Source: Eubacteriales bacterium (GTDB lineage: Bacteria > Bacillota > Clostridia > Lachnospirales > Lachnospiraceae). Taken from it: a DNA stretch of 32,599 nt. Positions 1 through 7,945 of this stretch are shown here, piece after piece. The stretch lies in assembly GCA_030524175.1 (NCBI GenBank), contig JAUNHC010000053.1, forward strand, positions 1 through 32,599, given 5' to 3'. The position numbers and the translations under genes were made by a program. The notes beneath the pieces were generated by a model, which saw only the letters and a program-made list of their open reading frames with translations, made no database searches and had not been told where the DNA came from. The first letter of the stretch is position 1. Each line of letters begins with the position of its first letter.

Positions 1-571
1 GGATAGGGTAGCTAACAGTTAGCAATTCATTACGCGACTTCACGTCGCACTTCTGATGCTGGATCAGATCATCTGTTCCAAGCAGATCTGTCACATCAGT
101 GATTGGGGCAACATATTCGCCCTCCTGGATCTCGAAGGTGGCATCCATGATCTCAATCTCCCCGGACCATTCTGCTTTAAATCCGGTAACTTTAATTTTG
201 GTTCCCGGAACCAGCTTTTCATAATCTTCTTCAGAACAAGCTGCATTATATACGAAGTATGCTCCGTCCTTGTCCTGGGTGTAAAGGGTAGCCTTGTCCT
301 CCCACCAGGACTGTTTTGCCTGAACATAAGTCTCTACCACTACTTCAGAATCCAGCTCTGCAGCCATATATTCTTCATAGGTCATAACGCCCTCAGATTT
401 TACATCCGGTTCCGCGTCCGCATCGTTGTCAGCAGTAGTGCCCGCATCAGCAGCCTCGGCATCATCGGCGGCCTCAGTCTCTGTATCAGCTTTGGCGTCC
501 GCTGCCATAACACAGGTAGGAAGTGCCATGGTAAGGGAAAGGGTTAAAAGTAATGCAATTCTTCTTTTCAT
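1..571 (-). CDS. Partial secreted acidic protein with OB-fold-like domain (C-terminus off the left edge)
   Basis: The frame starts at the ATG at 571 and stays open to the window edge (about 190 codons). GAGGAG lies 7 nt upstream of the start. Residues 1-23 form a signal peptide (MKRR, hydrophobic core, cleavage near VMAA). A low-complexity stretch rich in Ala, Asp, Glu and Thr follows (about 24-60), the usual look of a surface linker. From about residue 62 (MTYEEYMAAELDSEVVVETY) to 150 there is a compact beta-rich domain that resembles small OB-fold domains in secreted Lachnospiraceae proteins; this is a resemblance only. The last 17 or so codons (KCDVKSRNELLTVSYP) lie on two tight palindromes at 11-48, so the frame may have run into a dispersed repeat and the native C-terminus may be lost. 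Function unknown. Confidence 0.75.
   Translation of the reverse strand, partial: MKRRIALLLTLSLTMALPTCVMAADAKADTETEAADDAEAADAGTTADNDADAEPDVKSEGVMTYEEYMAAELDSEVVVETYVQAKQSWWEDKATLYTQDKDGAYFVYNAACSEEDYEKLVPGTKIKVTGFKAEWSGEIEIMDATFEIQEGEYVAPITDVTDLLGTDDLIQHQKCDVKSRNELLTVSYPI
11..48. repeat. Two adjacent short palindromes, possibly a dispersed repeat
   Basis: GCTAAC-A-GTTAGC (11-23) and GCGAC-TTCAC-GTCGC (34-48) sit side by side inside the end of the partial reading frame. Two tight hairpins so close together are unusual in coding sequence and look like a REP-type intergenic element. The assignment is an inference, because only one copy is visible here. Confidence 0.4.
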
Positions 572-623
572 TGTAGTTCTCCTCTCTGGTAATAGTATCC
601 CAGTTGTTATACTGAATACTTAT

Positions 624-651
624 ATTATACTTTAAAACAGGGATAAATCAA
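624..651 (-). promoter_or_regulatory. Sigma-A promoter of the partial secreted-protein gene
   Basis: On the minus strand TTGATT (651-646) and TATAAT (629-624) are separated by 16 bp, about 50 nt upstream of the start at 571. The interval 572-672 holds nothing else apart from the end of the upstream ABC operon. Confidence 0.65.
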
Positions 652-672
652 TGATTACCTTCATTTATTTTA

Positions 673-2298
673 TTACTGTTCATTCCGTGACCTGTGACCA
701 GCGACTTTGTTTTTCCTTTTCAAAGCCTGGAACAAAATATATAAAAGAATTAGTAGCCAGGCGGCGCCGATGGCGGAAAGGAGTATGACCGATGTCCTGG
801 GGAGGGTACCCAGTTCTGCCTTGCCTGAGGCTGATGTGCTGATCTGGTCCAGACGGCACAGGGAGGAAACGTCGGCGTAGAGCTTATCCATGTATGCACT
901 GTCGATCTCTTGTTTTCTTCTGGTGGATTTCACCACATTTTCTATCAACTGCTGGGAAGCAACACGCAGTGAAGCGGAGCCGTTGAACACAGGAGTGACG
1001 AAGGTATGCTCCACATTGTCCAGGAGCAGCCTGGAAGCTTTTATTTTCACATCGTAGTAGGTGAGAGTGTCTTCGCCGCTGCGGGACAGATAATCCTGGT
1101 ATTCCGGGGAATTTTGGGCTTTGGCGGTAACCGGGACGTACCCTTCCGTCTGTGAATAGGCAATCTGCACATCATTGGTGAGAAGATACTGGGCGAAGAG
1201 CCAGGAAGCCAGAACCTCCTGGGAATCCTCTTTATTGAAAATACACACCGAAGGACCCTGGGAAATCATCTGGGGATTTTCCGCATCAAACTGAGGCGGC
1301 ATCATCACCTCTGTCTCAAAATCTGCCAAAGCGTCCTTGCTGATGTCCACCAGAGGTGCGTCCGTACCCATCCAGGTGGCGCCTGCCGTGGAATCCACAG
1401 CAAAAATACACTGGCCTGCATTGAGGAAATTGGCCGGATAGCCTGATATCTTGAAAGTGGAAAAGGCCCCGGTCTTTGTATGATCTGCAATAGTGTGCAA
1501 AAGTTTTGATGTGGTATCGTTGAAAATCTGTATCTCTCCGTTTTCTGTGGAATATCCGGCGTTTTTCTGGCGGAGCATCTGTATCATCATATTATCCGTG
1601 GATTTGTAAATAAAAGGAATCATCACGTTCTGTCCGTTGACGGTGAAATTGCCCTCCGCGTCCTTGGCAGTGGCCGCCTCGGAAACTTCCCAGATAAAGT
1701 CCCAGGTAAGGGTTTCCGGCAGAGTATATCCAAGGGCTTCAACGTAAGTTTTATTTACGTAGCAGGCTTCGGTGGAGCGCATGAAGGGGACTGCATAATA
1801 ATGGCCGGAAAAAGAACATTCCTCCAGAAATTTGGGAATCACTTCCTCCTTTGAAGGGGAGTCAAATTTCAAATCGCTGCCGCCAAGACCGTATTTTTCG
1901 CTGGTAAACAGGTCATCCAGAGGAGCCACGGTATCTGCTCCGGTGAGATAGGTGGCAATGTGGTCCGGGTAGGTAATACAAACATTGGGCGTGGTATTGG
2001 TGGAAATGTTTGTGATAACATCATTGTAAATTTTGCTGTAATCTGTGTAGAGACGCAGGTTGACAGTGATGTTGGGGTATAAATCCTGGAAATCTGAAAT
2101 TGCTTTTTTATAAATATCGGCCTGGGTCTTGTTGGTGTCATTTTTGGCCCAGAAGGTGATCTCATAGTTTTTTGAGGTGTCGAATTCATCGGGAACTGCG
2201 AAGGATGCTTGTTCTTTGGAACCGTGGCAGCCGCCGAGGGCGCTGAGCATAACTGTCAGCAATGATAAAAACAAGATTTTTTTCCATGTCCTTCTCAT
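673..2298 (-). CDS. ABC transporter solute-binding lipoprotein (family 1) with extra C-terminal membrane anchor
   Basis: This is the extracytoplasmic substrate-binding subunit of the ABC operon, most likely for a sugar or oligosaccharide. The 541-residue protein starts with a signal sequence ending in a lipobox (LSALGGC, Cys at about 24). The body has the family-1 binding-protein pattern, for example ITFWAKND near the mature N-terminus and the YYAVPFMRSTEACYVNK strand-turn around 167-183. The family usually ends near 420-450 residues. Here roughly 100 more residues lead to LPRTS (499-503), a hydrophobic helix (about 504-526) and a tail starting KRKNK. That tail is a second anchor, and its order (LPxT-like motif, helix, positive tail) mimics a sortase signal, although the fifth residue is Ser rather than Gly. 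The start overlaps the permease stop by 4 nt (ATGA), so it is translationally coupled. Substrate unknown. Confidence 0.9.
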   Translation of the reverse strand: MRRTWKKILFLSLLTVMLSALGGCHGSKEQASFAVPDEFDTSKNYEITFWAKNDTNKTQADIYKKAISDFQDLYPNITVNLRLYTDYSKIYNDVITNISTNTTPNVCITYPDHIATYLTGADTVAPLDDLFTSEKYGLGGSDLKFDSPSKEEVIPKFLEECSFSGHYYAVPFMRSTEACYVNKTYVEALGYTLPETLTWDFIWEVSEAATAKDAEGNFTVNGQNVMIPFIYKSTDNMMIQMLRQKNAGYSTENGEIQIFNDTTSKLLHTIADHTKTGAFSTFKISGYPANFLNAGQCIFAVDSTAGATWMGTDAPLVDISKDALADFETEVMMPPQFDAENPQMISQGPSVCIFNKEDSQEVLASWLFAQYLLTNDVQIAYSQTEGYVPVTAKAQNSPEYQDYLSRSGEDTLTYYDVKIKASRLLLDNVEHTFVTPVFNGSASLRVASQQLIENVVKSTRRKQEIDSAYMDKLYADVSSLCRLDQISTSASGKAELGTLPRTSVILLSAIGAAWLLILLYILFQALKRKNKVAGHRSRNEQ

Positions 2299-3170
2299 CC
2301 TTTTGTACCTCCTCTTGACACACCAGCCATGATTTTTTTGCGGAATATGAGGAATAACACGATCAGGGGGACTGAAATTACTACCACTGCAGCCATCATG
2401 GCAGGTATATTTTCCCTTCCAAAACCGTTTTCCCTGATCTCCTGGATGCCGTTAGATACCAGGTAATGGCTGGGATCGTCGGTGATAAGCCGGGGCCACA
2501 CATAAGAATTCCAGCATTCGATGATTTTCAGGATGGCGATGGTCACCAGGGTGGGTTTGCAGATAGGCATCAAAACCCTGCACAGGTACTTTAAGTCTGA
2601 TGTGCCGTCCACCTTGGCTGCCCGGTACAGTTCATCAGGCACCTGCTCAAAATTTTCCTTCAGCAGATAGATGTAAAAGACAGAGGTTACCGAGGGCAGG
2701 ATCAAACCTGCAAAGGTGTTGCGCATGTCAAGGCTGGTGATTGTAGTGAAGTTAGTGATGACTACCAGCTCCGTGGGTATCATCATCAGGGAAAGAAACA
2801 AGGTGAATACTATGTTTTTGCCCCGGAATTCCAGTCTGGCAAAGGCAAAGGCGGCAAGTGTGATCACCACAAGCATAAGTGCTGTGGTAGCAATGGTAAA
2901 AAGCACAGTGTTTGCCAGATATCTTCCCAGAGGAACTGCTGTGAAGGCCTCTTTATAATTCTCCAGAGTAGGGGCCAGTGTAAAAAGCCTGGGTACATGT
3001 TCTGCGTTATAGGAACCGTAACTTTTTACAGATGTGAGTACCATCCAGTAAAAAGGAAACAGTACAATGGCTGCCCAGAGAGTGAGAAAGATATATGTGA
3101 CAATATTTCGTATTTTCTGGTGCCGTCTGGCTGATTTTTCTATTTTTATATAATCCATTTGATTTTCCAT
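2295..3170 (-). CDS. Carbohydrate ABC transporter permease, MalG-like
   Basis: This is the second inner-membrane subunit of a CUT1-type sugar importer. The 291-residue protein begins with a short charged cytoplasmic N-terminus, followed by a first helix (about 23-46, ending LFPFYWMVLTSVK, typical of MalG-type subunits). Five further hydrophobic segments follow. The EAA coupling loop, which docks on the ATPase, is visible near residues 180-210 (YRAAKVDGTSDLKYLCRVLMP). It sits between the MalF-like permease (14 nt upstream) and the binding protein (4-nt overlap). MalG and MalF types work as a heterodimer, which fits the neighbour. No unusual features were seen. Confidence 0.93.
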   Translation of the reverse strand: MENQMDYIKIEKSARRHQKIRNIVTYIFLTLWAAIVLFPFYWMVLTSVKSYGSYNAEHVPRLFTLAPTLENYKEAFTAVPLGRYLANTVLFTIATTALMLVVITLAAFAFARLEFRGKNIVFTLFLSLMMIPTELVVITNFTTITSLDMRNTFAGLILPSVTSVFYIYLLKENFEQVPDELYRAAKVDGTSDLKYLCRVLMPICKPTLVTIAILKIIECWNSYVWPRLITDDPSHYLVSNGIQEIRENGFGRENIPAMMAAVVVISVPLIVLFLIFRKKIMAGVSRGGTKG

Positions 3171-3184
3171 TTTATCCGGCCTCT

Positions 3185-4075
3185 TTAGTAGTGTACATGT
3201 TTTTTGCTCACAAGCAGGTTAATGCAGGTGATGGTCAGGACGATCACGAAGAGGATCACTGCCGCCGCGGAGGCATAGGACGGATAGCCGCCGCTGTCGC
3301 CGTAGAGCATATCGTAGATATAGCCTACAATAGTATTCATCTCCGCTGCGTTTAAGTTCGTGCCGAACAAGGCCACCGCATCGCTGTAGGCTTTGAAGGC
3401 ACCGATAAAACCTGTGATGATCAGGTAAAAAAGCATAGGTGAGATCATGGGCAGGGTAATTCTTGTAAAAATCCGGAATTTTGACGTGCCGTCCACCCTG
3501 GCCGCGTTGTAGTAGGTTTGGTCTACAGAGGCCAGAGCACTGGTGAGTATCAGGATCTTAAAGGGCATGACCACCCAGATGGTGTATACACATAAAACAA
3601 ACATTTTCGCCCAGTATGGTCCGTCGATAAAGTCAACGGAACTGCCCCCAAACCAGTTAAGGACCAGATTGATCAGCCCGTCAGTATATGGGGTCTTCTT
3701 GAAAAGAATCATAAATACCAGGCCCACTGCCAGAGTATTTGTCACATATGGCAGGAAATATACAGTCTGGTAAAGGTTCCGCAAGGGTTTAACTGAGCTT
3801 AGGGCCACGGAGATCAAAAGAGCCAGTCCCGTGGACAGAGGAACTGTGACGATCACCAATATAAATGTATTTTTTATAGCCTGCAGAAAATAGGGGTCAC
3901 GCAGCACATATGAATAATTATAGGTGCCCGTTCCGAAATAAGTCTGGGATGCAAAATTATAGCCTTCTTCAAAAGAGTAGATAAATACATCGATCAGGGG
4001 ATACACCATGAAAACCCCCAGAAAGACAATTGCCGGCAGGAGATACAGCCAGGCCTTAAAATTGCGCTTTTCCAT
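3185..4075 (-). CDS. Carbohydrate ABC transporter permease, MalF-like
   Basis: This is the first membrane subunit of the CUT1-type importer. The 296-residue protein has a very short cytoplasmic N-terminus and a first helix at about 8-31 (AWLYLLPAIVFLGVFMVYPLIDVF). The LLPA and YP pattern is typical of MalF/UgpA-type subunits. Its EAA loop reads YYNAARVDGTSKFRIFTRI followed by LP, around residues 190-215. Six membrane segments are expected and visible. The gene lies 55 nt downstream of the ATPase and 14 nt before the MalG-like gene, all on one strand. It would form the translocation pore with that partner. Confidence 0.93.
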   Translation of the reverse strand: MEKRNFKAWLYLLPAIVFLGVFMVYPLIDVFIYSFEEGYNFASQTYFGTGTYNYSYVLRDPYFLQAIKNTFILVIVTVPLSTGLALLISVALSSVKPLRNLYQTVYFLPYVTNTLAVGLVFMILFKKTPYTDGLINLVLNWFGGSSVDFIDGPYWAKMFVLCVYTIWVVMPFKILILTSALASVDQTYYNAARVDGTSKFRIFTRITLPMISPMLFYLIITGFIGAFKAYSDAVALFGTNLNAAEMNTIVGYIYDMLYGDSGGYPSYASAAAVILFVIVLTITCINLLVSKKHVHY

Positions 4076-4130
4076 ATTACCTCCAGTGCCGCAGAAACTG
4101 CGGCTATATTCAGATTTGCTGTAAGGATTT

Positions 4131-5240
4131 TTATAAATAGATCCGTTCTTCAGTCTCTTTATTGAAGATCAATACTTTTTTAGGTTTTAATGCAAAATGC
4201 ACGTATTCCCCGGCGGCATGGAGACTGTTTTCCGCATCCACGATGGAGCGGACAGCGGTGCCGTCAAATGCTTCATGAGTGGATACAATACTGATATCCC
4301 GTCCCATGACCTCTACCTGTACAAGCTTACAGCAGAGCGGTCCCTTTTCCTGCAAAACAAAGCCTTCGGGGCGGATACCTACCGTAACTTCCTGGTCTGC
4401 CACTCCTTCTGCGGCCAGAACAGGACTGTCGCCCAGGTACAGTGTATTGTCCTTTACCCTTCCATGAAACACGTTGATGGGCGGTGTTCCCAGGAACTTT
4501 GCCACAAAGAGATTTACCGGGCTGTCGTAAACTTCCTGAGGTTTCCCGATCTGCTGGACAATTCCGTCTTTCATTACCACAATGATGTCAGAAATACTCA
4601 TGGCCTCTTCCTGGTCATGGGTGACAAATACCGTGGTGATTTTTGTTTTTCTCTGGATCTTGCGGATTTCCTCCCGGGTCTGGAGGCGCAGGCGTGCGTC
4701 CAGATTGGAGAGGGGTTCGTCCAGAAGAAGGACATGGGGCATTTTCACCAGTGCCCGGGCAATGGCAACACGCTGCTGCTGGCCCCCGGAGAGCTCACTG
4801 GGCTTACGTTCCATCAGTTCGTCAATCTGCACCAAGTGGGCAGCTTCCAGCGTCCGGTTCTCCATCTCGGATTTAGAAAGTTTATCTTTTCCCTTTAGAT
4901 TCTGGAGAGGAAAGAGGATGTTCTGCTTCACGGTGAGATGAGGGTAAAGTGCATAGTTCTGAAACACCATGCCCACGCCTCTGTTTTCCGGCGGAAGTTC
5001 AGTCACGTCATTGTCGCCGAAAAAAATCTTGCCGCTGGTGGGCTTAATGAGACCGCAGATCAGGTTCAGAGTGGTACTTTTTCCGCACCCGGAAGGCCCA
5101 AGCAGCCCAACTAACATGCCATCAGGGATTTCAAAGGTAAAATCACCCACTGCAATAACATCCTCCCGGGATTTTCTATTGCGGCTGGGGAATTTTTTCG
5201 TGAGATTCTGCAATACGATTTTCATTTTGGTTTTCTCCAT
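4131..5240 (-). CDS. Sugar ABC transporter ATPase, UgpC/MsmK type
   Basis: This cytoplasmic ATPase powers the sugar importer. The 369-residue protein has Walker A GPSGCGKST (48-56), Q-loop near 94 (MVFQNYALYP), signature LSGGQ (150-154), Walker B LLLDEP (171-176) and the switch His at 208 (VTHDQ). A C-terminal TOBE-like domain begins after about 240 (PPINVFHGRV, then the IRPEGF strand), as in MalK/UgpC proteins, which can bind regulators there. It carries a short charged insertion near residues 20-30 (RNRKSREDV). It is the first gene of the operon, whereas many clostridial CUT1 clusters lack a dedicated ATPase. A promoter and a palindrome lie just upstream. Confidence 0.95.
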   Translation of the reverse strand: MEKTKMKIVLQNLTKKFPSRNRKSREDVIAVGDFTFEIPDGMLVGLLGPSGCGKSTTLNLICGLIKPTSGKIFFGDNDVTELPPENRGVGMVFQNYALYPHLTVKQNILFPLQNLKGKDKLSKSEMENRTLEAAHLVQIDELMERKPSELSGGQQQRVAIARALVKMPHVLLLDEPLSNLDARLRLQTREEIRKIQRKTKITTVFVTHDQEEAMSISDIIVVMKDGIVQQIGKPQEVYDSPVNLFVAKFLGTPPINVFHGRVKDNTLYLGDSPVLAAEGVADQEVTVGIRPEGFVLQEKGPLCCKLVQVEVMGRDISIVSTHEAFDGTAVRSIVDAENSLHAAGEYVHFALKPKKVLIFNKETEERIYL

Positions 5241-5271
5241 TTTTGGTGTTGTTGTAACAGTTCAGACAGGC

Positions 5272-5290
5272 CTGCACATTTACTGCGCAG
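5272..5290. promoter_or_regulatory. Palindrome in the leader of the CUT1 operon (candidate operator)
   Basis: CTGCACA-TTTAC-TGCGCAG pairs at 6 of 7 positions. It lies downstream of the predicted -10 (5323-5328) and about 30 bp upstream of the ATPase start, a position suited to repressor roadblock. The regulator is unknown; no LacI-type gene is adjacent. Confidence 0.35.
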
Positions 5291-5322
5291 ACCGTGGGAA
5301 AACGTGTTGTTCGTTATTTATG

Positions 5323-5351
5323 ATTATATCGGACTTTAGGGATTTTCACAA
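5323..5351 (-). promoter_or_regulatory. Sigma-A promoter of the CUT1 sugar ABC operon
   Basis: On the minus strand TTGTGA (5351-5346) and a consensus TATAAT (5328-5323) are spaced by exactly 17 bp. A leader of about 75 nt precedes the ATPase start at 5240. Confidence 0.75.
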
Positions 5352-5372
5352 GATTTGAAGGAAGAGAAATTT

Positions 5373-5404
5373 GGGGCTCACACTATTTTCTGCGTGTCAG
5401 CCCC
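5373..5404 (-). terminator. Hairpin downstream of the YbjQ-family gene
   Basis: GGGGCT and ACAC pair with GTGT and AGCCCC around a 10-nt loop, with one C-C mismatch. The hairpin follows the stop of the YbjQ-family gene. On the minus strand it is followed by AAATTTCTC, a weak U-tract, so it is a probable but not strong terminator. It also separates that gene from the ABC promoter. Confidence 0.5.
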
Positions 5405-5442
5405 TGTTTAAATAGTGATTTGGATAGGGTATTGTTTATAAA

Positions 5443-5754
5443 TCATACAAACTTAACTGCAGTTCCATAGGCCATGACTTCAGCAGCGCCCTGCATGACT
5501 GAGGCTGATGCATAGCGGATGTTCACAATAGCATCGGCACCCATGGATTCCGCTTGTTCTACCATGCGCTTGGTAGCCAATGCCCTGGCATCGTTCATCA
5601 TTTCATTGTAAGCCTTCAGTTCTCCGCCTACCAGGGTTTTGAAGCTCTGGGTAATATCACGGCCTACATTTTTGGACTGTATGGTGCTGCCTTTTACCAG
5701 TCCCAGCATTTCCAGGTTTTTTCCGCTGATATAATCAGTATTTACTAAGATCAT
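5443..5754 (-). CDS. YbjQ/UPF0145-family protein
   Basis: The 103-residue protein covers the whole UPF0145 family. It has the N-terminal strand with TTDYI-like spacing (NTDYISGK), the GLVKGSTIQSKNVGRDI segment, the long helix LKAYNEMMNDARALATKRM, and the hallmark AESMGADAIVNIRY near 67-81. YbjQ proteins form beta-rich pentamers and are often called heavy-metal-binding, but their role is not settled. The start overlaps the end of the upstream small membrane protein by 20 nt, so the two are translationally coupled. The likely location is the cytoplasm, or the membrane face through the partner. Confidence 0.92.
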   Translation of the reverse strand: MILVNTDYISGKNLEMLGLVKGSTIQSKNVGRDITQSFKTLVGGELKAYNEMMNDARALATKRMVEQAESMGADAIVNIRYASASVMQGAAEVMAYGTAVKFV

Positions 5755-5965
5755 CTTCTTCTCCGCTCCTTATCTCTTTGATTCGGCTCATCAACACAGC
5801 TACCATTACACCGGAAAGCAGAAGCATTACAATTAGAAGAAATGCCTTGATAATCCCCGGCATATCGTCGACCACTGTAAACAATACTGCAATACCGATA
5901 TAATATAAAACAGTACATATTGTTATTATAACCGGTGCGATCATTTTTCTTGTGTGATTTGACAC
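5735..5965 (-). CDS. Small two-helix membrane protein coupled to the YbjQ-family gene
   Basis: The 76-residue protein starts with GTG at 5965, supported by AAGGGGG 8 nt upstream. Two membrane helices are visible, about 9-31 (IAPVIITICTVLYYIGIAVLF) and 38-60 (IIKAFLLIVMLLLSGVMVAVL), then a charged tail (KEIRSGEEDDLSKY). The family was not recognised. It overlaps the YbjQ-family gene by 20 nt in another frame, which implies co-translation and suggests it anchors or partners that protein. No separate promoter was recognised. Confidence 0.75.
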   Translation of the reverse strand: MSNHTRKMIAPVIITICTVLYYIGIAVLFTVVDDMPGIIKAFLLIVMLLLSGVMVAVLMSRIKEIRSGEEDDLSKY

Positions 5966-6084
5966 GGCGGCGCCCCCTTTTCAGATGATTGCCATGTTTG
6001 TGGGTAAATAAGATACTTTTTGATGTATTGAGTATATCACTTTTACAGGAGGAAGTATATAGTATCACGTCTGCTGTTTTCACC

Positions 6085-6780
6085 CTATTTCCAGGGACGT
6101 TTTTTGCCTGTCCAGCCCTTTTCAACCCAATAATTCTTGTCAGCCTCATTCCAGCCATTTTTTTGTACCAGCCGCATAATATTGAAAAAGGCTTTTGCTT
6201 TCACGGACGGTGTTACATGTCCGTGGTTTTGAGTGATTTTTTGTGCCATGGTGGTAGTCTTTTTATCAATACGTTTTTTGATTTTTTCGTTAATCCCGGC
6301 CCATGAGACTGCTCTCACACCTACCCCATATTTATAGGTTCTGGCAATGCCCCAAAAGTATGTGCTGTGTGCCATATCTTTATTTGTGCTTTTCATACCG
6401 CCGCCGGCTGCTGTGGAAATACAGACAGCCTGTTTGCGGAACATTTTTTCCTCAGGGCGGTGCACCATCCATCGGTATCCATAGTGATCTAGAAAAGCTT
6501 TCATGGAGCCTGTGACATGATATACATATACCGGACTTGCCAGAATGATTACATCAGCATCGTCCATGGCTTGGGTTAGTGGTTTCAGCTTTTCATAGTG
6601 AGGACACAATGTTTCGGATTTTCCGAAACATGCTGTGCAGCCTACACAGAAGCTTCCAAAGTCTTTCGGCAGAAAGAATTCTGTCACTTCGCCTTTCAGT
6701 TTGTCTGAGAGCATCCTGGCAATGTGGTAAGTTGAACCTTTATGACTCTGTCCGTGAATGATTGTTATTTTCATTTTCAA
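6085..6780 (-). CDS. Flavodoxin-like NAD(P)H-dependent FMN oxidoreductase
   Basis: The 231-residue protein has the flavodoxin-fold FMN reductase pattern. The phosphate-binding loop follows the first strand (HGQSHKGSTYHIA, about 9-21), a CVGCTACF segment with paired Cys lies near 45-52, and the flavin-site loop reads ASPVYVYHVTGSMKAFLD around 81-98. The C-terminal third is basic and longer than in minimal members (about 180 residues). Such proteins reduce flavins, quinones or small redox substrates in the cytoplasm; the substrate cannot be read here. GGGGGA precedes the start. It lies 62 nt downstream of a LysR gene on the same strand and is probably its target or co-transcribed with it. Confidence 0.88.
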   Translation of the reverse strand: MKMKITIIHGQSHKGSTYHIARMLSDKLKGEVTEFFLPKDFGSFCVGCTACFGKSETLCPHYEKLKPLTQAMDDADVIILASPVYVYHVTGSMKAFLDHYGYRWMVHRPEEKMFRKQAVCISTAAGGGMKSTNKDMAHSTYFWGIARTYKYGVGVRAVSWAGINEKIKKRIDKKTTTMAQKITQNHGHVTPSVKAKAFFNIMRLVQKNGWNEADKNYWVEKGWTGKKRPWK

Positions 6781-6842
6781 ATCCCCCGTAAGATTTCAAT
6801 ATCTTGTATGTAGATATAGTTATGAATGCTAAAACTTAGCAA

Positions 6843-7736
6843 TTATGTTCCTGGCTTATGGACTTTGATCAGATTGAGAAACAATTCCATCGCAGGGCTG
6901 ATCCATTTATTTTTATGATGGCCGCAAACAGCGGAAATCTGTATATCTTCCAGGCCGGTGGGGATCTCTGCCAATTCTCCTGTGTGCAGTTCTTCTTCCA
7001 CTGCGAATTTAGGGAGAAAAGAAATGCCCATGTTGTTTTTTACAAGATTCTTAATTGTAGGGATACTCCATAACTCAATTGTATGATCAAGTACAATGGA
7101 TTTTTCACGGAGATACTGTTCAAATATTTGGCGGAAGATACAATTCTTTTCATTAATGATAAATGGTATATCCAAATTTTGGTCTGGTGTTATGAAGTCG
7201 GGGTATGCGTCTCTGATATCCGGTGAGGCTATGAGGATAAGAGGATAAGAGCCAAAGGGATGAGGGATAATGTTAGTGCCATACCCGCCCACATTTTCAT
7301 AAAATATACCTAAATCAATGTTTCCATTCAGCAGTTCGTCCCGGATATCATAACAGTTCATGGAACTGAGAAACAACTTGGTATTGGGTGCCTGTTTCCG
7401 AAATTCCTTTAAGATATGGGGCATTTGGTAACAGAGCAGACTTTCGCCTATTCCGATATGTAAGTCGCCCTGATATTCTGCCAGATTACTTTTAAAACAA
7501 CGCATTTTATCAACAGAGAGAATCACGTTATCAATATAAGGAATTAATTGTTCACCCGCTTTTGTCAGTAACATACGCCTGCCGATTTTTTCAAATAATT
7601 TTGTGGAAAGTTCATTTTCCAGCTGACCAATCTGAAAGGTGATAGTGGATTGGGTGTAGTTAAGCTTTTCAGCAGCTTTGGAAAAACTGCCTTCAGAAAC
7701 GATCGTACGAAAGGTTTGTAAATATTTCAGTTCCAT
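6843..7736 (-). CDS. LysR-family transcriptional regulator
   Basis: The 297-residue protein has an N-terminal winged helix (MELKYLQTFRTIVSEGSFSK, then AAEKLNYTQSTITFQIGQLE, residues 1-60) and a linker helix. A two-lobe periplasmic-binding-like effector domain starts near residue 90 (GDLHIGIGESLLCYQMPHIL). Length and order are normal for the family. It activates or represses nearby genes in response to a small molecule, which is unknown. It is followed by the flavodoxin-like gene on the same strand and faces the DUF2284 gene across a 209-bp gap that carries an LTTR-type palindrome next to its start, so autoregulation and control of one or both neighbours are likely. Confidence 0.95.
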   Translation of the reverse strand: MELKYLQTFRTIVSEGSFSKAAEKLNYTQSTITFQIGQLENELSTKLFEKIGRRMLLTKAGEQLIPYIDNVILSVDKMRCFKSNLAEYQGDLHIGIGESLLCYQMPHILKEFRKQAPNTKLFLSSMNCYDIRDELLNGNIDLGIFYENVGGYGTNIIPHPFGSYPLILIASPDIRDAYPDFITPDQNLDIPFIINEKNCIFRQIFEQYLREKSIVLDHTIELWSIPTIKNLVKNNMGISFLPKFAVEEELHTGELAEIPTGLEDIQISAVCGHHKNKWISPAMELFLNLIKVHKPGT

Positions 7737-7750
7737 TGACGGTCTCCCAT

Positions 7751-7765
7751 ATTATTCGAAATAAT
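7751..7765. promoter_or_regulatory. LysR-type T-N11-A box
   Basis: ATTATT-CGA-AATAAT is an interrupted palindrome containing a T-N11-A arrangement typical of LysR operators, 15 bp upstream of the LysR start. The rest of 7737-7945 is AT-rich and holds no gene that could be supported. Confidence 0.5.
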
Positions 7766-7945
7766 TGAAGATATATATTGAAAGTTTTAATTAAATTAAA
7801 GTATTCTTCTGGGATATTATATCAGAGAAGAGATGTGAAGGCAAAGGAATTTCGTATTATGGGGTAGAATATAGAAAGAGCTAGGAGTGTAAGAGAATCC
7901 TCATTCCATAGCTGGGAAAATATCAGAAAAAAGGCAGGTATCTAT

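Noticed and set aside
4197-4898. 233-codon plus-strand frame opposite the ABC ATPase
   Set aside because: It is antisense to conserved ATPase motifs, with no start signals and a non-protein-like composition.
5751-6158. 135-codon minus-strand frame overlapping the small membrane protein
   Set aside because: It is out of frame with the GTG-started membrane protein that has a ribosome site and clean helices, and it also overlaps the end of the flavodoxin-like gene.
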